A stretch of DNA of 64,000 nucleotides, taken from NCBI GenBank assembly GCA_003290165.1, contig QNQO01005771.1, positions 1 to 64,000 of the forward strand, given 5' to 3'. Below the pieces are notes generated by a model. The model saw only the letters and a program-made list of their open reading frames with translations, made no database searches and was not told the DNA's origin. The stretch's first letter is position 1, and each line of letters opens with the position of its first letter. Positions 1 through 12,900 of this stretch are shown here, one piece after another. Both the position numbers and the translations under genes were made by a program. This DNA is from Berberis thunbergii (taxonomy: Eukaryota; Streptophyta; Magnoliopsida; Ranunculales; Berberidaceae).

Positions 1-257
1 CCTTGACTTTCACACTTTATAATTAAGGTATAAGTCTAGTGTCAAGTCTCATGAGAAACCTTCTTAACATGTCCTTTGTTGGATTGAATGATTGTAGTGC
101 TGCCCTTTTTGGAAAGAACCACGTTCTTCTTGTATCCGATAGGAGTGTTCATCATCCTCTCCCCCATCTGTAAGCATATTTTGCGTTTCCTGATCTCATT
201 TTCCCCTTTCCATGATGTTCATAGGGAGTCATTATTTTATATACTTTGCTTTAACAG

Positions 258-480
258 TGATTTTGAGCGGCTTCAACCCAACAAGATACGTTATGAGCAT
301 GTACTTCAGTTAGCAACTAATTTACAGAGGGTAACACTGAAGAAATCATATGATAGGGTTCCTCAAGGTGGAGCAATCGATTCAGACATTACTGTGAACA
401 TGGAAACTTGTTTTGGCGAGTGCGGGCTTGATTCTTTGTTTGTAAAGAGAAGAAAGATTGCTACATCAAAATGTTTGTAA
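258..480 (+). CDS. Probable terminal exon of an unrecognised gene
   Basis: A polypyrimidine stretch ending in TTTAACAG gives a convincing splice acceptor just before position 258. From there a frame of about 73 codons runs to a TAA at 478-480. The peptide is hydrophilic and basic, starts near DFERLQPNKIRYEHVLQLA, and ends with a Cys/Lys/Arg-rich tail (CFGECGLDSLFVKRRK). Upstream in the same frame (88-257) the translation is hydrophobic and low in complexity, which fits an intron read through rather than coding sequence. I do not recognise the family and assign no function. The 5' exons would lie left of the window. The AT-rich sequence after the stop would be its 3' UTR. Confidence 0.35.
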
Positions 481-985
481 TTTTTCTTAAAGTAGCATTT
501 GATGTGTAGTCATTACAGGTTGAGATCAAAAGGAATGTGGCGAGTTATAGTTGTATGTGCTGTACGCCTGTACTTCTAGGATGTATTCGTTCCCTCTGCC
601 CTTCAACTCTCCCCTGTTGTTTTTCTTAACCAAGCTAGCTTAAGAAAGCTGTTTAAGGTTATTATCTTCTGCGATGGGCGTATGAATATGGCATAGGTAA
701 AGTTGCCGCGCTCTCAGTAATGGACTGGGTCTCTCACAATCAATAGATAATCTTTTCTGTGGATATCTCTTTGCTTTTACTTGTCTTTTCTTTGAACTGT
801 GTTGAGTCACTCATTTTCATTTCTGCTGCAGATTTAGACCTCTGGACCATGTCTAAAGAACGCCAAAACTTCCATCCACTCCATGGGCCCCCATTGATGG
901 GTTTCATATCTGAACAGACCACTTTTCTCCAATTTCTGTGTATTGTTCTCTTTTACTTGTCCCATCCCTGTGAAACATATGATGG
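481..985. other. Probable 3' UTR and intergenic spacer
   Basis: No coding signal, tRNA or recognisable repeat was seen. The proximal part could be the 3' UTR of the exon ending at 480. Short overlapping reading frames on both strands near 740-990 show no family resemblance. Confidence 0.3.
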
Positions 986-993
986 TTAGGGAC

Positions 994-1580
994 TAGGGTG
1001 GGACGTGACAGAATGGGACGAGATGGATTCCATACTTATTTCATCTCGTTTATTTTGGGATCGGACGGGATGGGATGTGATAGATCTCATCCCGACCTCA
1101 ATTCTATTCTCAAACGAGATTGGGATAGGAAGGGATGAGCATGTACTAGAATAGTCCTTAAATAAAAATAACAAAAAAAATTTATCTCACATCTAATCAC
1201 ACACCATAAATGTCAAATGTATATACATTAACTACATCACAAATAATAAAGATATTAAATAATAAATATTAATTTTTTAAGGTAAATAAATATTAAATTT
1301 CATTTAGAATTAATGATTCAATTCATTTAGAATTTCATCTTACATTGATTTAATTTCAACGACATCCTAAACTTTATTTATAAGAGTATTTCGATTAAAA
1401 TTAATAATAATAAATATTAAATAAATAAATTCGGAACGGGACGGGATAGAAGGGTTTGAAAATCTTCATCTCGATTCATCTCACTCTATATCGGGATTGG
1501 AATGAGTTTGATCAATTTCAAAATGATCCAAAAAATTAGGACGGGATTGGAATGGATTTGGGATGGAATGCCCACCCCTA
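994..1580. mobile_element. Non-autonomous hAT-like element, 587 bp
   Basis: The left end reads TAGGGTGGG and the right end, reverse-complemented, reads TAGGGGTGGG, so the terminal inverted repeats match apart from one base. The flanking 8-mers are TTAGGGAC (986-993) and TCAGGAAC (1581-1588), 6 of 8 identical, as expected for an aged 8-bp hAT target duplication. The interior holds G-rich GGGACGGGATG-like motifs near both ends and an AT-rich centre. It has no transposase frame, so it would need a partner in trans. Confidence 0.6.
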
Positions 1581-1588
1581 TCAGGAAC

Positions 1589-2976
1589 TGGTCCCATAAC
1601 TTTTGATCCAAGCTGTAGATGAAACATTTCAGGGTTAAACAAACCAATGATTGTGATGAAAACCTGCAAATTCAAATAACTCAAGTTGCAATCAGAGTTA
1701 TTGTATGATCCTTAAATGTGATTATTTAGAAACCATATACTTGCAAATTGCAATTCCATGGTATGTTTAAGTGGTAGGTGTTCAAACTCAAATGGATAGT
1801 TTTTGTAGTTTGGGATTAAGATGATTAGGTGAACAACTAGAACACCAAAGCAAGCATTTCCAAAGAAGTTGACAATTGACAAAAAAATAAAAAAAATGAA
1901 ATCCAAAAACCCATGCGTCATCGGAGCAAATATCCCAATGATCAAAACAAAATTTGCACCATGAATTTTTTTTTAAAAATTTATATATTAATCCATGTTG
2001 AAGGGCTATATGATTGACCATAGATTTTTTTAACCAAACTAGGATTAAAGGCTATAATATTGTTGTCACTTAATATCATCGTCGTCTCCATTTTGCAGAG
2101 AGAATTTGGCTTTGCTACAATTCATCGTCTCCATCTCACACGAAGACTTGTTTTTGCTCCGGTCCAATTCATCTAAACAACTATATTAAATAAAACTTTT
2201 ACATCAGAACACATGTGCTTCTAATAATTTAAACGAAAATTCAAAAAATCCCAAATAATCAACGTCGGAGCACCATGAAACAACTACAAATGACTTCGGG
2301 TCTAGTTTTGATTTGGTTCGATTATAGTTTGCATAAATTAGAATCGCGTTCGGTTTTGTTAATGGTCGATTCGGTTTCGGTTTGAAAATTTAAAACCGAC
2401 CTAGGTCTGTTCGGTTCATGGTTTAGGTGAAAAACCGAACCCATCGGTTCGGTTTTTAGGCACTATTTTGAAGAAAAAGTTTATCGAGTTAGCGATCTTC
2501 TAGGCCTATATGTTCATCAGCATCCTTCGATGATGTCGAAACTACATGTGATTGGGTAATTCTTCCTGGCCTAAGTCAACCAGCGGGGTTGCTGCCGGGC
2601 CCTTTTAGTTATGCAAAATCCAATTATCCTGGGCCCTGGTTGGTATCAGCCTATCAGGGGCTAAACAAAGGTCAGCAAAATCAAAATCAAAATCAAAATC
2701 AAAATCAAACTAATTAGAAGACAGAGACCAGCACCAATCTTCCCACCACCCACCCACCCACAATCATCCAAAGAAAACATTTATAAATGAAAGTGTAGAC
2801 TGGCTTCTTGATAACCACCACTCACCATTCACGCTAATCCATAAATAAACAACACACAAATATATAAAACCAAAGAGCCACAAAATGTTGAAAAGGAAAC
2901 ATTACATCAGTTGAAAATAACATGTAGATGGATAGACTTATTAGGTATATATATATTGAAATAAAGATGTTATCAA
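1589..2976. other. Intergenic spacer with repeat fragments
   Basis: No gene seen. About 2300-2460 is a diverged fragment of the GGTTCGGTTT-rich element found complete at 26654-27087; both share a TTTGCATAAATTAGAATCG block and a GGTTTAGGTGAAA-like end. A short (AAAATC)n microsatellite sits at about 2677-2707. The rest is AT-rich and unremarkable. The right end is downstream of the CAD copy on the minus strand. Confidence 0.4.
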
Positions 2977-4923
2977 TCAAGCTTGCTGCTGCAACATCAA
3001 ACGACGAAATCTGTATCTGACATCGTTCTTCTCTAACCTCTCCAAAGCCTTGTTTATGTAATCCATCTTCACTATTTCAATCATGGAGGTTATTTCCTTT
3101 TCTTTGCAAACTCTAGCATTTCTGCGGTCCTCTTCTATGCTCCCAATGAATGTCCCTGATATCGACTTCCTCCCTTCAAAATTCAAAAAAAATGTTTTAG
3201 ACGGTCGTTTTATATAAAAGATAATGACTTCCGTATAGATTTGTATGTGCAATAAAATAATATATAACTTTACCGAGAATCAACATAGGAGTGATGAACT
3301 GCTGGGGCTGAGCAATGACACCCATCATCACCAACCTTCCATCAACCTTCAACAAAGGAAGGTAGGGCTCAGTGGGTGGCCTACAGGGATGGTGTCCAGA
3401 ATGTAATCTAAGCTATCAACAGCCTGTTGCATCTGATCGGCATCAGAGCTTACGAGATACTCATCAGCCTCTAGATGCCCCATTGCTTCCTCTCTCTTCT
3501 TGTTGGATGAACTTATCACTGTACATGGTGGCCCATAGCCTTTGCTATCTTCACCCCCATATGTCCCACACCACCAAGGCCTAATATGCCACCTCTAAGC
3601 CCAGGTTTTGTCAGGTTGAAATGTCTCAATGGACTATACACTGTCAACCCTGCACACAATAGTGGTGCTGCTTGCTCCGGTGGAAATCCTTCTGGGATTT
3701 TCACAATAAATCTGAAAAATAAGGGTATTCTGGTTAGCAATTTTTCCTGTTATACAGATTTTCGTTGTTTTGTATCATTTTACTGATGACTGACAGGAAA
3801 TCGATTATTCATGATACTGAAATCCAAGTTCAAAGAGTGAGCTAAATAATCAAATTAACGAAAATGATTTAATTTTCATGTTTATTCTCCGTGCAACTAA
3901 AGAGACTCTAAAATAAAAATAAAATCAACTATATCATGTTTTCAAGGAGCAGGATTGAAAAGAAAAGAGATGATAGGTGATTTACTTCTGATCGACGACC
4001 ATGGCACCGGCGAAGCCTCCTTGAGTTGGCTTCCATCGGTGTAAACATCGTTGTAGGACCAAATCCTTTTGTTACAATATTGTTCGATGTTCGATTTGCA
4101 TGGAGAGCACTGGCCTGCACGATCCAACGAGCACACCAATCCCGACGTTCTCTCCTACCTTAAATTTAGTCACCTCTGATCCAACCTCTATCACTTCACC
4201 AACAACTTCATGCCTGTTTCATTTTCATCAAAATAAATAAATAACCAAATAAATGTTTATAACAAAAACATAATGAGAGATCTTGTTATGATAATTCCTG
4301 TTTTTAGGGGTTACTACTTTTATTCATGGATGGTACTACAATAATGAAAATCCAATGGTAGGGTATATAATTACACCGGCAGAACCTCAATTCAATCTTT
4401 GTACACTTCATTTTTTTTCTTTTTAAGGTCAGCTGGATTTTTAAGGATTCCATAACTTATCAATTGGGTGATCTATGGGTCAACTCCCACTAGAAAGTAA
4501 TCATGCCGGCAGATGTGATTCAAAGCTATGACGTGGAGGACAAATCCACACAGTCTTAACACTAAGCCATGACGCCATTGGCACAAGAAGAATGTTGAAA
4601 AAGGAGTGATGAGAATTATACCCAGGGACCATAGGGTAATGAGACATGCCCAAATCATCTTGGCTTGATGAATATCAGTGTGACAAATTCCACAAAATAT
4701 GACCTTGATGTACAAATCCTCTGGTCCTGTATTCCTGTTTTCATTTCCAATACAAACATTAGCCACAACACCATAAACACAAAACACTGATTTAGTCTAC
4801 TAGTATTTACAAGTGTATTATTAAGGGAGGGGTACCTTAGATTGTAAGTGTAAGGAGATAGAACCCCAGATGGGTCTCTTGCTGCCCATCCCACTGTGCT
4901 CTCTCAGTCTCAAGACTTCCCAT
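2977..4923 (-). pseudogene. Cinnamyl alcohol dehydrogenase, degenerate copy 1
   Basis: Five exons on the minus strand are recognisable by homology: about 4836-4923, 4622-4734, 3986-4213, 3274-3711 and 2977-3173, with GT-AG boundaries kept. Pieces of a class I (monolignol-type) zinc alcohol dehydrogenase are clear: [19 protein letters not shown], the catalytic-zinc segment CGICHTD, the structural-zinc cysteines [12 protein letters not shown], and the NADP-binding [15 protein letters not shown]. The family reduces cinnamaldehydes to alcohols with NADPH in lignin synthesis. Single-base indels break the frame in every exon: near 4895, 4660, 4100, 4040, 3522, 3372 and several in 3000-3140. Exon lengths of 88, 113, 228, 438 and 197 differ from the 89/114/228/440/200 inferred from copy 2. 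One Met-containing exon or another may still be transcribed, but no full-length enzyme can be read. It lies tandem to copy 2 (6502-8329). Confidence 0.85.
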
Positions 4924-6299
4924 TTCACTTCTTCAAAAATTTGCAAGGAAAAAACAGAGGAAACAGAGAAGGTTTTTTTTCTTTGTTTTTTGATGACCCT
5001 GGAGATATGGATGCGAGTGCTTATAAATAAAGGTTAACTCATTGTATGGTACAGAAAAAATATGCTTTGTTGAATGAAGCAAAGCTTGTTATGGGGTTGG
5101 TGAGATGGGTTCCATGTGAAGCTTCTTGTAAGTTACTTTCATGACATTCAATCCCTAATTTTCTATTATGTCAGACTAAACACTTGACTTTGTTGCTAAT
5201 CTGGCCTGAAATTTTTTTAATTAAGAGATGATTTGGACTGGTGGCAGACACATGATACGTCTGCACCTACACCAGTAGTGTTTGGGTTATGCATTACTTA
5301 TGCACAGCACACCACTTGTGAAAGGAATATCTATGAAAAATATTAGGTGAGCTTTCCATTAATTTTTTTAAGAGTTGTTTTCGGTTCGGTTCGGGTTCGG
5401 TTCGATTTTTATATGAAACAACAAATCTAACCATGGTTTGATAGAAATTCAAACCGAATAAATATTAAAATTGGAACGAAGCAAAATTCAATTAAACTGA
5501 AACTGAATTAAGCTAATATGGATGTCTGCAAATTTGCACACCCACCTGGTAAGCCCTAAAAAAGTGTTAAATGCGTACATTATTGTAAGTGGAGTTTCAG
5601 ATTTAATACTCTCCAAATGCAAAAATGCTAGGAAATCAAGTTTTGTAACCAGGATGACGTGTCATGATCTGGAAAGAATGATGAAATCTTCAAAGATTTT
5701 ATGTTTATCTCGAGGTTGTAAAAAACTCCTCTAACGATGCCACATCATCCTGATTGCAAAACATGTTTACAAACCTGATTTCCTAGCCTCACTCCTCCAA
5801 ATGTGTATAGTGAATGCGCTAACTGAGATTATGGTTGTAAATGGAAGTTTTTTGGCATTTTGATATTCAATAAGTTTGAACAAGTATGGACTTCATGACT
5901 AAACTACCTTATATCAAGAGTGGACTTTATGCAATAATAAAGGAATATGTACACTATATGGTGGGTGATAACTTGTAAAATGATGCATGACTTGCATGTC
6001 ATATCGCAAATTATAATTTCATTTTGCCATTTTGGTATATATCATATGAACAATGTCTTGGCATGAAACCTAATCCTTATCATTATCTTTTCAATAATTA
6101 GATCTAAAAATGTGATGTTGTGGATATGCTAGATGAAGTGTGTTTATAAAGTAATCACCAAGCCAAGTCAATGGTAGCATGGGAGGTTCCTGAGATAATC
6201 AGGAAGAGAGTTATAGGCAACCAAAGATTATTCATGATGGAAGCAAACATGATCAATTGGGATACAAATATTGATGTAATAGACATAAAGAGATATTTG
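4924..6299. other. Spacer between the two CAD copies
   Basis: This should contain the upstream region of CAD copy 1 and the downstream region of copy 2. About 5378-5470 is another small GGTTCGG-rich repeat fragment related to 26654-27087. A MITE lies at 5627-5787 (separate entry). No other gene-like sequence seen. Confidence 0.4.
5627..5787. mobile_element. MITE with GCTAGGAAATCA inverted ends
   Basis: The left end GCTAGGAAATCAAG and the reverse-complemented right end GCTAGGAAATCAGG form inverted repeats extending through a TTTTGTAA...CAGGATGA segment. A second member lies at about 49531-49710 and shares the terminal motif, the AACATGTTTTGCAAT block and the central ATGATGAAAT/GATCATGACA segments. 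No coding capacity. I could not define a target duplication, so the superfamily is open. Confidence 0.55.
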
Positions 6300-6312
6300 A
6301 TGAAGAACAAGT

Positions 6313-6437
6313 TCGTTTTTGTTTTTTTTTAAAATTCCTTAACCCCTCCCATTCCAGATGTTGCCGACAGGGTTTTAACTTTGAACCTATAATTCCATCC
6401 GTCACAAGCCTATCACTAAACTGATACCCTGTTGGCA
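6313..6437 (-). mobile_element. tRNA-derived SINE, 125 bp, 13-bp target duplication
   Basis: Read on the minus strand it starts at 6437 and ends in an A-rich tail at 6313. It is flanked by the identical 13-mer ATGAAGAACAAGT (6300-6312 and 6438-6450), the signature of LINE-mediated integration. The interior contains GATAGGCTTGTGACGGA and a degraded B-box-like segment, and matches the SINE at 57430-57539. Presumably transcribed by RNA polymerase III when active. Confidence 0.7.
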
Positions 6438-6501
6438 ATGAAGAACAAGTATGGCTTGAGAGTTGGATGCATTAATTCAGAAGACAAAGATAAGAATGAT
6501 A

Positions 6502-8329
6502 TTAATCGAGTTTGCTGCCAGCAACATCAATGACAAATCTGTATCGGACATCATTCTTCTCCAATCTTTCGAAAGCCTTGTTGATGTAATCCATCTTCAC
6601 TACTTCAATCATGGAGGCTATTGCCTTCTCTTTGCAAAACTCTAGCATCTCCTCTGTCTCTTCCACACTCCCTATGAATGTTCCTGATATCGTCTTCCTC
6701 CCTTCAAACCAAAGACGGTTTACTTAAAAACTCTAAACTGTAATTATGTACGCATAGATTACTAGAAGAAAAAAAAAAGTTGAAATGTCCACCTAAATGC
6801 TTTTCAGCAAGACAACTCATTAATTATTACCAATTGAATGTGTGAAATGGTTTTAGGATATAATGAGAGGACTTACCATTCATCACCATTGGTGAAAGAA
6901 ATTGTAGAGGCTGTGCAACAACACCCATCAAGATCAACCTCCCATCAACCTTCAACAAAGAAAGGTAGGGCTCAAGAGGATGACCTACAGGAATGGTGTC
7001 CAATATGTAATCCAAGCTATCTGCAGCTTGCTGCATCTGATTGGTGTCGTTGCTCACGAGATACGAATCAGCTCCTAGATGGTCCAGAGCTTCCTCTTTC
7101 TTCTTATCGGAGGAACTTACCACTGTTACATGGTGACCCATGGCTTTTGCCAATTTCACTCCCATGTGGCCTACACCACCGAGCCCCAGTATCGCCCCAC
7201 GAAGCCCACTTTCGCTTAGATTGAAATGTCTCAAAGGACTGTACACTGTCAGCCCCGCACATAGTAGGGGTGCTGCTTGTTCTAGCGCCAAGCCTTCCGG
7301 TATTTTAATTATAAACCTATAAAAACACGAGACTGAGTAAGTATATGAGATTACAAGCATAATCACCAAGTTCTTGAAACCCCGCAGGATTAGAAAATGA
7401 GAAGGTGGTTCATTTACTTTTGATCAACAACCATGGAACTAGCGAATCCTCCTTGAGTGGGCTTTCCGTCGGTGTAAACATCATTGTAGGACCAGATTCT
7501 TTTGCTACAATATTGTTCGATGTTTGATTTACATGGAGAGCACTGTCTGCAAGATCCTACTAGTAAGCCAACCCGACGTAATCCCCCACTTTGAATGCAG
7601 TCACATCTGATCCGGTCTCCAGTACTTCACCTACAACTTCATGCCTGTTCCAGTTTCATTTGCTCAAAGTTATAACCAAATAACAGTAAGGAAAAAAAGC
7701 ATAGGAAAAAAAAGGTTCTTGTTTTAGTGGAATGAATTGATTGAGGCGCTTTAACCTAGTTCAGAGATTTACGAAGGAACTGATTTTTGTGCAGATGATT
7801 TGTATTTTTTTTTCTTGCAAAAACATAATGAAATAAATGATTCCAGTTTCATGAGCAAGCAATCTAGACTCAAACCATTTCAAAACCTTCTAAACAAGGC
7901 CATATGTCAAGCTGCTGTGAGTAAAATTCCTCTTCTACCACAAACCCTGGACTGTGATATCATCATAATATACCATAATATACGGTCAAGAGGAAGACTG
8001 AGGAGCGGTGAGATATGTACCCAGGTACCATGGGGTACTTAGAACTGCCGTAATCATTCTTGGCTTGATGGAGATCGGTGTGGCAAACACCACAAAACAT
8101 AACCTTGATGTAAACATCTTCTGGTCCAGTATTCCTGTTTTTAGTTTTCAATGGAAAACATTAGTCAGATATATCAACAAACAAACACCAATGAAACCTA
8201 AGTACAGAGTTGGAGACTGGAGAGTAGTGTTAGAGTGAGTACCTTAGAGTGTATGTATAAGGAGATAGAACCCAGATGGGTCTCTTGCTGCCCATCCCAC
8301 TGTTGTTCTCTCAGCTTCAAGACTCACAT
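6502..8329 (-). pseudogene. Cinnamyl alcohol dehydrogenase, copy 2, nearly intact
   Basis: Five minus-strand exons with good GT-AG sites: 8243-8329, 8021-8134, 7418-7644, 6877-7316 and 6502-6701, ending ...DVAGSKLD and TAA. The inferred ancestral length is about 356 residues, normal for class I CAD (NADPH-dependent reduction of hydroxycinnamaldehydes; cytosolic). Visible motifs are [12 protein letters not shown] (catalytic zinc), [12 protein letters not shown] (structural zinc), [19 protein letters not shown] (dinucleotide fold) and [11 protein letters not shown] (phosphate-binding loop typical of NADP use). Exons 2, 4 and 5 read cleanly. Exon 1 begins ATG-TGA and lacks one G in a four-G run (near 8275); exon 3 lacks one G in another (near 7571). 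It is therefore a young pseudogene, or a functional gene with homopolymer errors in the assembly. It is clearly the better preserved of the two tandem copies. Confidence 0.8.
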
Positions 8330-9994
8330 GTTTTACTTCGTTGAATTGCAGATACAGAATGAAAAAATATGGTTTATCGATGCATTTGAACAAATAAATA
8401 GAGAAGGTTGTAAGACCTATTGTTCATGACTCCATGCAATAGCGTGTGTACTCTTTTGCTCTGCCAGTTTTGTTTTAGCTTAATTAAGAAACAATTTAGG
8501 ACATGTGGCGCGCTCGTTTAACACTTTCCTAATTTCCTACCATCAGAATCGTTGACGACGTTTACACACCTAGAATTATTAAAAAAAATATCCTGTTAGG
8601 TATGGCCTACCAAGAATTTTCACCCTTTGCTATTTTCCTCTTTGCAATGTTGCATACATCGATCGACAATTTTGCCAAAACATTCACATCCATGTATGGC
8701 AACAATCCTAAGCAGAACACATGGAAAGTAGAGTGTACATCGCTAGGACAATATGAAATGATATTTTTCTTTTATAATGCTGATTTTTTTTAATCATCCA
8801 CCAACATTCCTGTTTGTTTTTAGCAAATTCGACGAAGCAGAACTGTACTCTCTCCCAAATTTTATCTCACTGGTTATAATGTTGTTTATATTGTTCATGA
8901 ACTTGTTTAATTAACCTGACTGATCGAAAGTAGTTTGTTTACCAAACAATCAGTCTCAGTAATGAAAATATATTTTGAAATCCACCTAGATAGCAATTAT
9001 TAGAGGATCAAGCATTAACAAATAAAAGATACAAGTCCTACCAAAATTTCCTTTCAGATACTGATGACTGAAAACAATATAGTAGTAGTTAAGCATCGCT
9101 TTCCTGGTCCTACAGGCAAGAAAATTCTTGGGGTTGAAGTGGACCATGCAATGACCTAGAGTGCAAGCCTATGCATTCGAGTGCTCTTAAAGATTATTCA
9201 TCACAATGAACAACCAGCTAAAGGCTTTTCCCTAACAGGAGAAGAAAAGTAAAAAACACCAAGACACCTGATATAAAGTAAAAACCTTGAATCATGTCTA
9301 CAATCTCATTTCATGAATTCGAATATGAGGTATATCATAGAGAAACAGCTATATAACGAAAATTTAACATTCAACAGAAACATAATTCAAAAAACCAAAC
9401 AGCATACACTCCCTTCAATTTGTTGCAAAGGACAGCAGTATACCAGCTGCAGGGAAGACAATTTGTCATAAACCAAAGTTTTTGGCTTTCAGACAACTCA
9501 TACAGATATGAAATGAAAATTTTCGAAAACCTAAGAGACAGGAGCATCAGCATTCTAACAAGATATTATATTTTATGACGCAATTATTATCAGATATAAA
9601 GATGAATGTTGTTTTGTGTCTATGAAGTATCCATGTGTCGAATTTGAACACAATAATCAATTAAAATAAAGTATCCGGGTATCACTGATTGTACCAGGTC
9701 CAAATAATCAAGCACTTGCTCTGGAATGATGTTTGTTGAAACAGCCATCTGCACACAATCAAGCAATCACCTTCAGAGGGCTTCAGAGATCCGGTGATAA
9801 AGCAGGCTTCCTTAATACAAACACACCACTCCATGGTATTTGAGACACTGACTTTGGACACAGGCTGATCTGATCATAAATGCATGTATCAATTCTCGAA
9901 CATGACCCAGGAAAAACAGTTGTACTCCACCATAGCAGTCCTAGACTCGCCAGGATATAAAGCTGAAAATACACCTCCCACAAAGATCTCGCAA
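8330..9994. other. Intergenic spacer
   Basis: Upstream region of CAD copy 2 (minus strand) and downstream region of the pseudouridine synthase gene. Short reading frames occur on both strands, but none has a recognisable domain or splice structure. I see no repeat with clear ends. Confidence 0.4.
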
Positions 9995-12900
9995 CTAAGA
10001 TCTTAAGATATCCCAACTTCTTTGCATGTGTGATGGCAAGGGAGCAGCCAACTCGAGGCTCTGCAACTCTGACAGATCCCACTCCACTGATGACTTCATA
10101 TACTGCATGGCTAAAGAAACATTTGGCAACGTCATTTTCCTACAATGAAGATGTAGGCGAGGATGTTTCTCTGTTATGCTTCCACTCTCCAAATCAAGGC
10201 CAAACGGAAGCATCTTTGGCTTGGTTAAGTTCTCATTCAACTCAAGCTCTGACAACTCGACAGGATTCCATTTCCTGTGTGCTTGCCAACCATACTTGTA
10301 ATCTCCTACTATTGGTGTTCCCAAGACCTCGGCACAATGGACACGCAGCTGCAATAACAGGAGAATTAGAAGAAAATCAGACCAAAGGAACATAGGATGC
10401 TATTCTGCACCCTCACGCATTAAGTTCAATCAACAGACCTGGTGCTTTCTACCAGTAAGCGGGCAGAGCTCCAGCCATGTGTAACCTGTACATATACAAG
10501 AAAGAATAGTTAGAGATCAAACAGCCTTTACAAAGTTTTCAAACACAGCCTAGTAGCATTGTTATGATGAAAACACCTCAAACCAATAACAACCCCATAA
10601 CTAATAATATCAAATTCACTATTACTCATAGGCTTTGGATTATTTTCATTTATAAATTCTCCAAACCAGCCAAAAGTCATTTGGCATCATCTTTTTCTCT
10701 GGGGCATGCACAAAATCTTCAAATACACATGGAAAAGTAACCAGAAGAGTTGATTGGAAATAAATATTAGATCTGTTTAAAATTCTTAATCCTGTGGTCA
10801 CCAGACTAGTAGTCACTCGTTGAATTATATTAACTTCCTTCTGCAGAGCACTCTTAAGTTTGTACGATAACAATTTGAAAGCAGCCAAAGTCTTTCAAGT
10901 ATGTTTTCAAAGGTGTGTTTGATTCCAAGGAATTTTTTCCCATGGAAAATAGCCAAAAGCGAAGCGGGAGAGGAAGAGAGAATAATCAACATGAATTTTG
11001 TGATGATCACTGTCCTCTTGGTTAGTTATAAAATTGTGAAAAATATTGGGAGGGAGACAAGGAAATTTTTGCCAAGAACATAGACAACTTCAACCTCAAG
11101 ATGGAGAACATTTTCCCACTTCCTCTCCTATTTCTTCTTTCTTTTTGAAGTTTTCCCATGGCAAATTTTCAAAATCAAACGCACCATAAGCCTCAAATAC
11201 TTGTGTAATGATTATAGTGCTCCAGGTCTAGAGTGAAGGTTTAGCTAACCTTGATGTGGAGAGTCAAGAAGTCTGTATTCTGTTATTGCATGCTGAGATG
11301 GAATAGATTGGTTATCATCCACCACTGTTATTCGCTCGGATTTCCCATTGTCCAGAATCACCTGAAACCAATCAAAGGTAAATAAATCACTAGAATCTGA
11401 ATAACATAGCTGGTGTTGAACATAGACAACTCAAACACTAACTGTTGGATAGAAAATGAGTTTGCGGACTTTTGTCATACTTTGAGCCAACCACAAAGGG
11501 AAACCAGTGTAGCTGCATGAATTGGACAAATCCATGTCCATGTAACAGATATGGGTAATATTAAAATCATTTGGAAATTCGTTGGATACGTACTAAGATG
11601 TCATAACATGATTGAATAAAATGAACCAATTCAGCAGAATTGCTCGACTTCAGAGGAAAATGGAAGTTCCTAATGCGGGTTCAGTTCACTAAACTAACCT
11701 TTCCCAGTGGAGCAGAAATCAACCCTTTCGTATGTCTTGGAGTTCCAATGACAAGTGCCCAATACCTCCTCTCCAAGATTCGTCTGGCATTGGCAGGATC
11801 CTTTGAAAGAAAATGAAACTATGAAACTGGAATACATTGAACCAAAAGGGATTAATATAAACAACAAAAAAGTGTTGTTAAATCTGTCAAACTAGCAAAT
11901 GCATCTGCTCGCTACTCAATAAGAGTTACAGCTTGGATTATCACATGACTTTAATCCTTCATGCTGTCTTAAACAATTCAATTTCAGATTTCCTAGCTAA
12001 ACTTTTGACCAGCACCTAAGTCCTCCCCCAATATATTCAACACTATAGTCACTACACATGTTCGCACCATCTGAATGAGCTTTCCCCGACTATTATATCA
12101 TTGGAATTGGTTTCAGATTCCTTTACTTGTGTTTGTTTCCCATCCAACAAAACATTTATGCATATCAATCGTCCACCCCATGGTGCAGAGATTTGATCCC
12201 TGAAAAATTAGGGGCTACCCGAATTACATGATTCAGTCCAGCACGATGTTAATTTCTTATGGAGCAGGAGGTTTGCACCCTACACTTGTAGACGATCTCA
12301 ACTCAATACAAATACTTATGAATATACAAACATCTTATTGGCCTGATGGAACACAGTTAGTCTCTTGAGTTCAGGCTGAATGTGGGTACTCAGGTTAGTC
12401 TCTGCAAGATAAATAAACCATTTCTAATCCGACTATAGTACTTCTACCATGTTTTTTTTAAGGGATACTTCTACCATGCCGCCTACACCATTCTAAGTTT
12501 CCTTTTACAACGACATACCAACCACCACACTCTAGTTTCCTATCTTTAGTATCTCCTTCTATGTCATTCTTGGCTTTCTACTGCACTTTCAGCTTCTTCA
12601 AGTTACATTGAGGCACTCTATATTGGTAACCTAAGCAGGTAGTTCCTAAATTTCCTAACACTTTCTACTGCACTTTCTATATTGGTAACCTCTATATTGG
12701 CTTTCTACTGCACTTTCTACTGATTTCATTTATTCCATTTTCCTCCTTGCTATTGGATCGCCACAAAATCTGTGTCTGCCTTATACTCTCTAACAAATCT
12801 TTGAATGCCCAAAAGTGTTTTCTTCACAATTGATACAAGCCGATCACTCTTATTAGTTTCATATCCATCTATCTCTTTACATACAGAAGAATCAAATTAA

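Noticed and set aside
2977..4923. Copy 1 CAD read as a functional gene with assembly errors
   Set aside because: Too many indels, spread over all exons and not limited to homopolymers, while adjacent genes read cleanly.
10030..10395. 121-residue plus-strand frame
   Set aside because: It is the antisense shadow of the last exon of the pseudouridine synthase.
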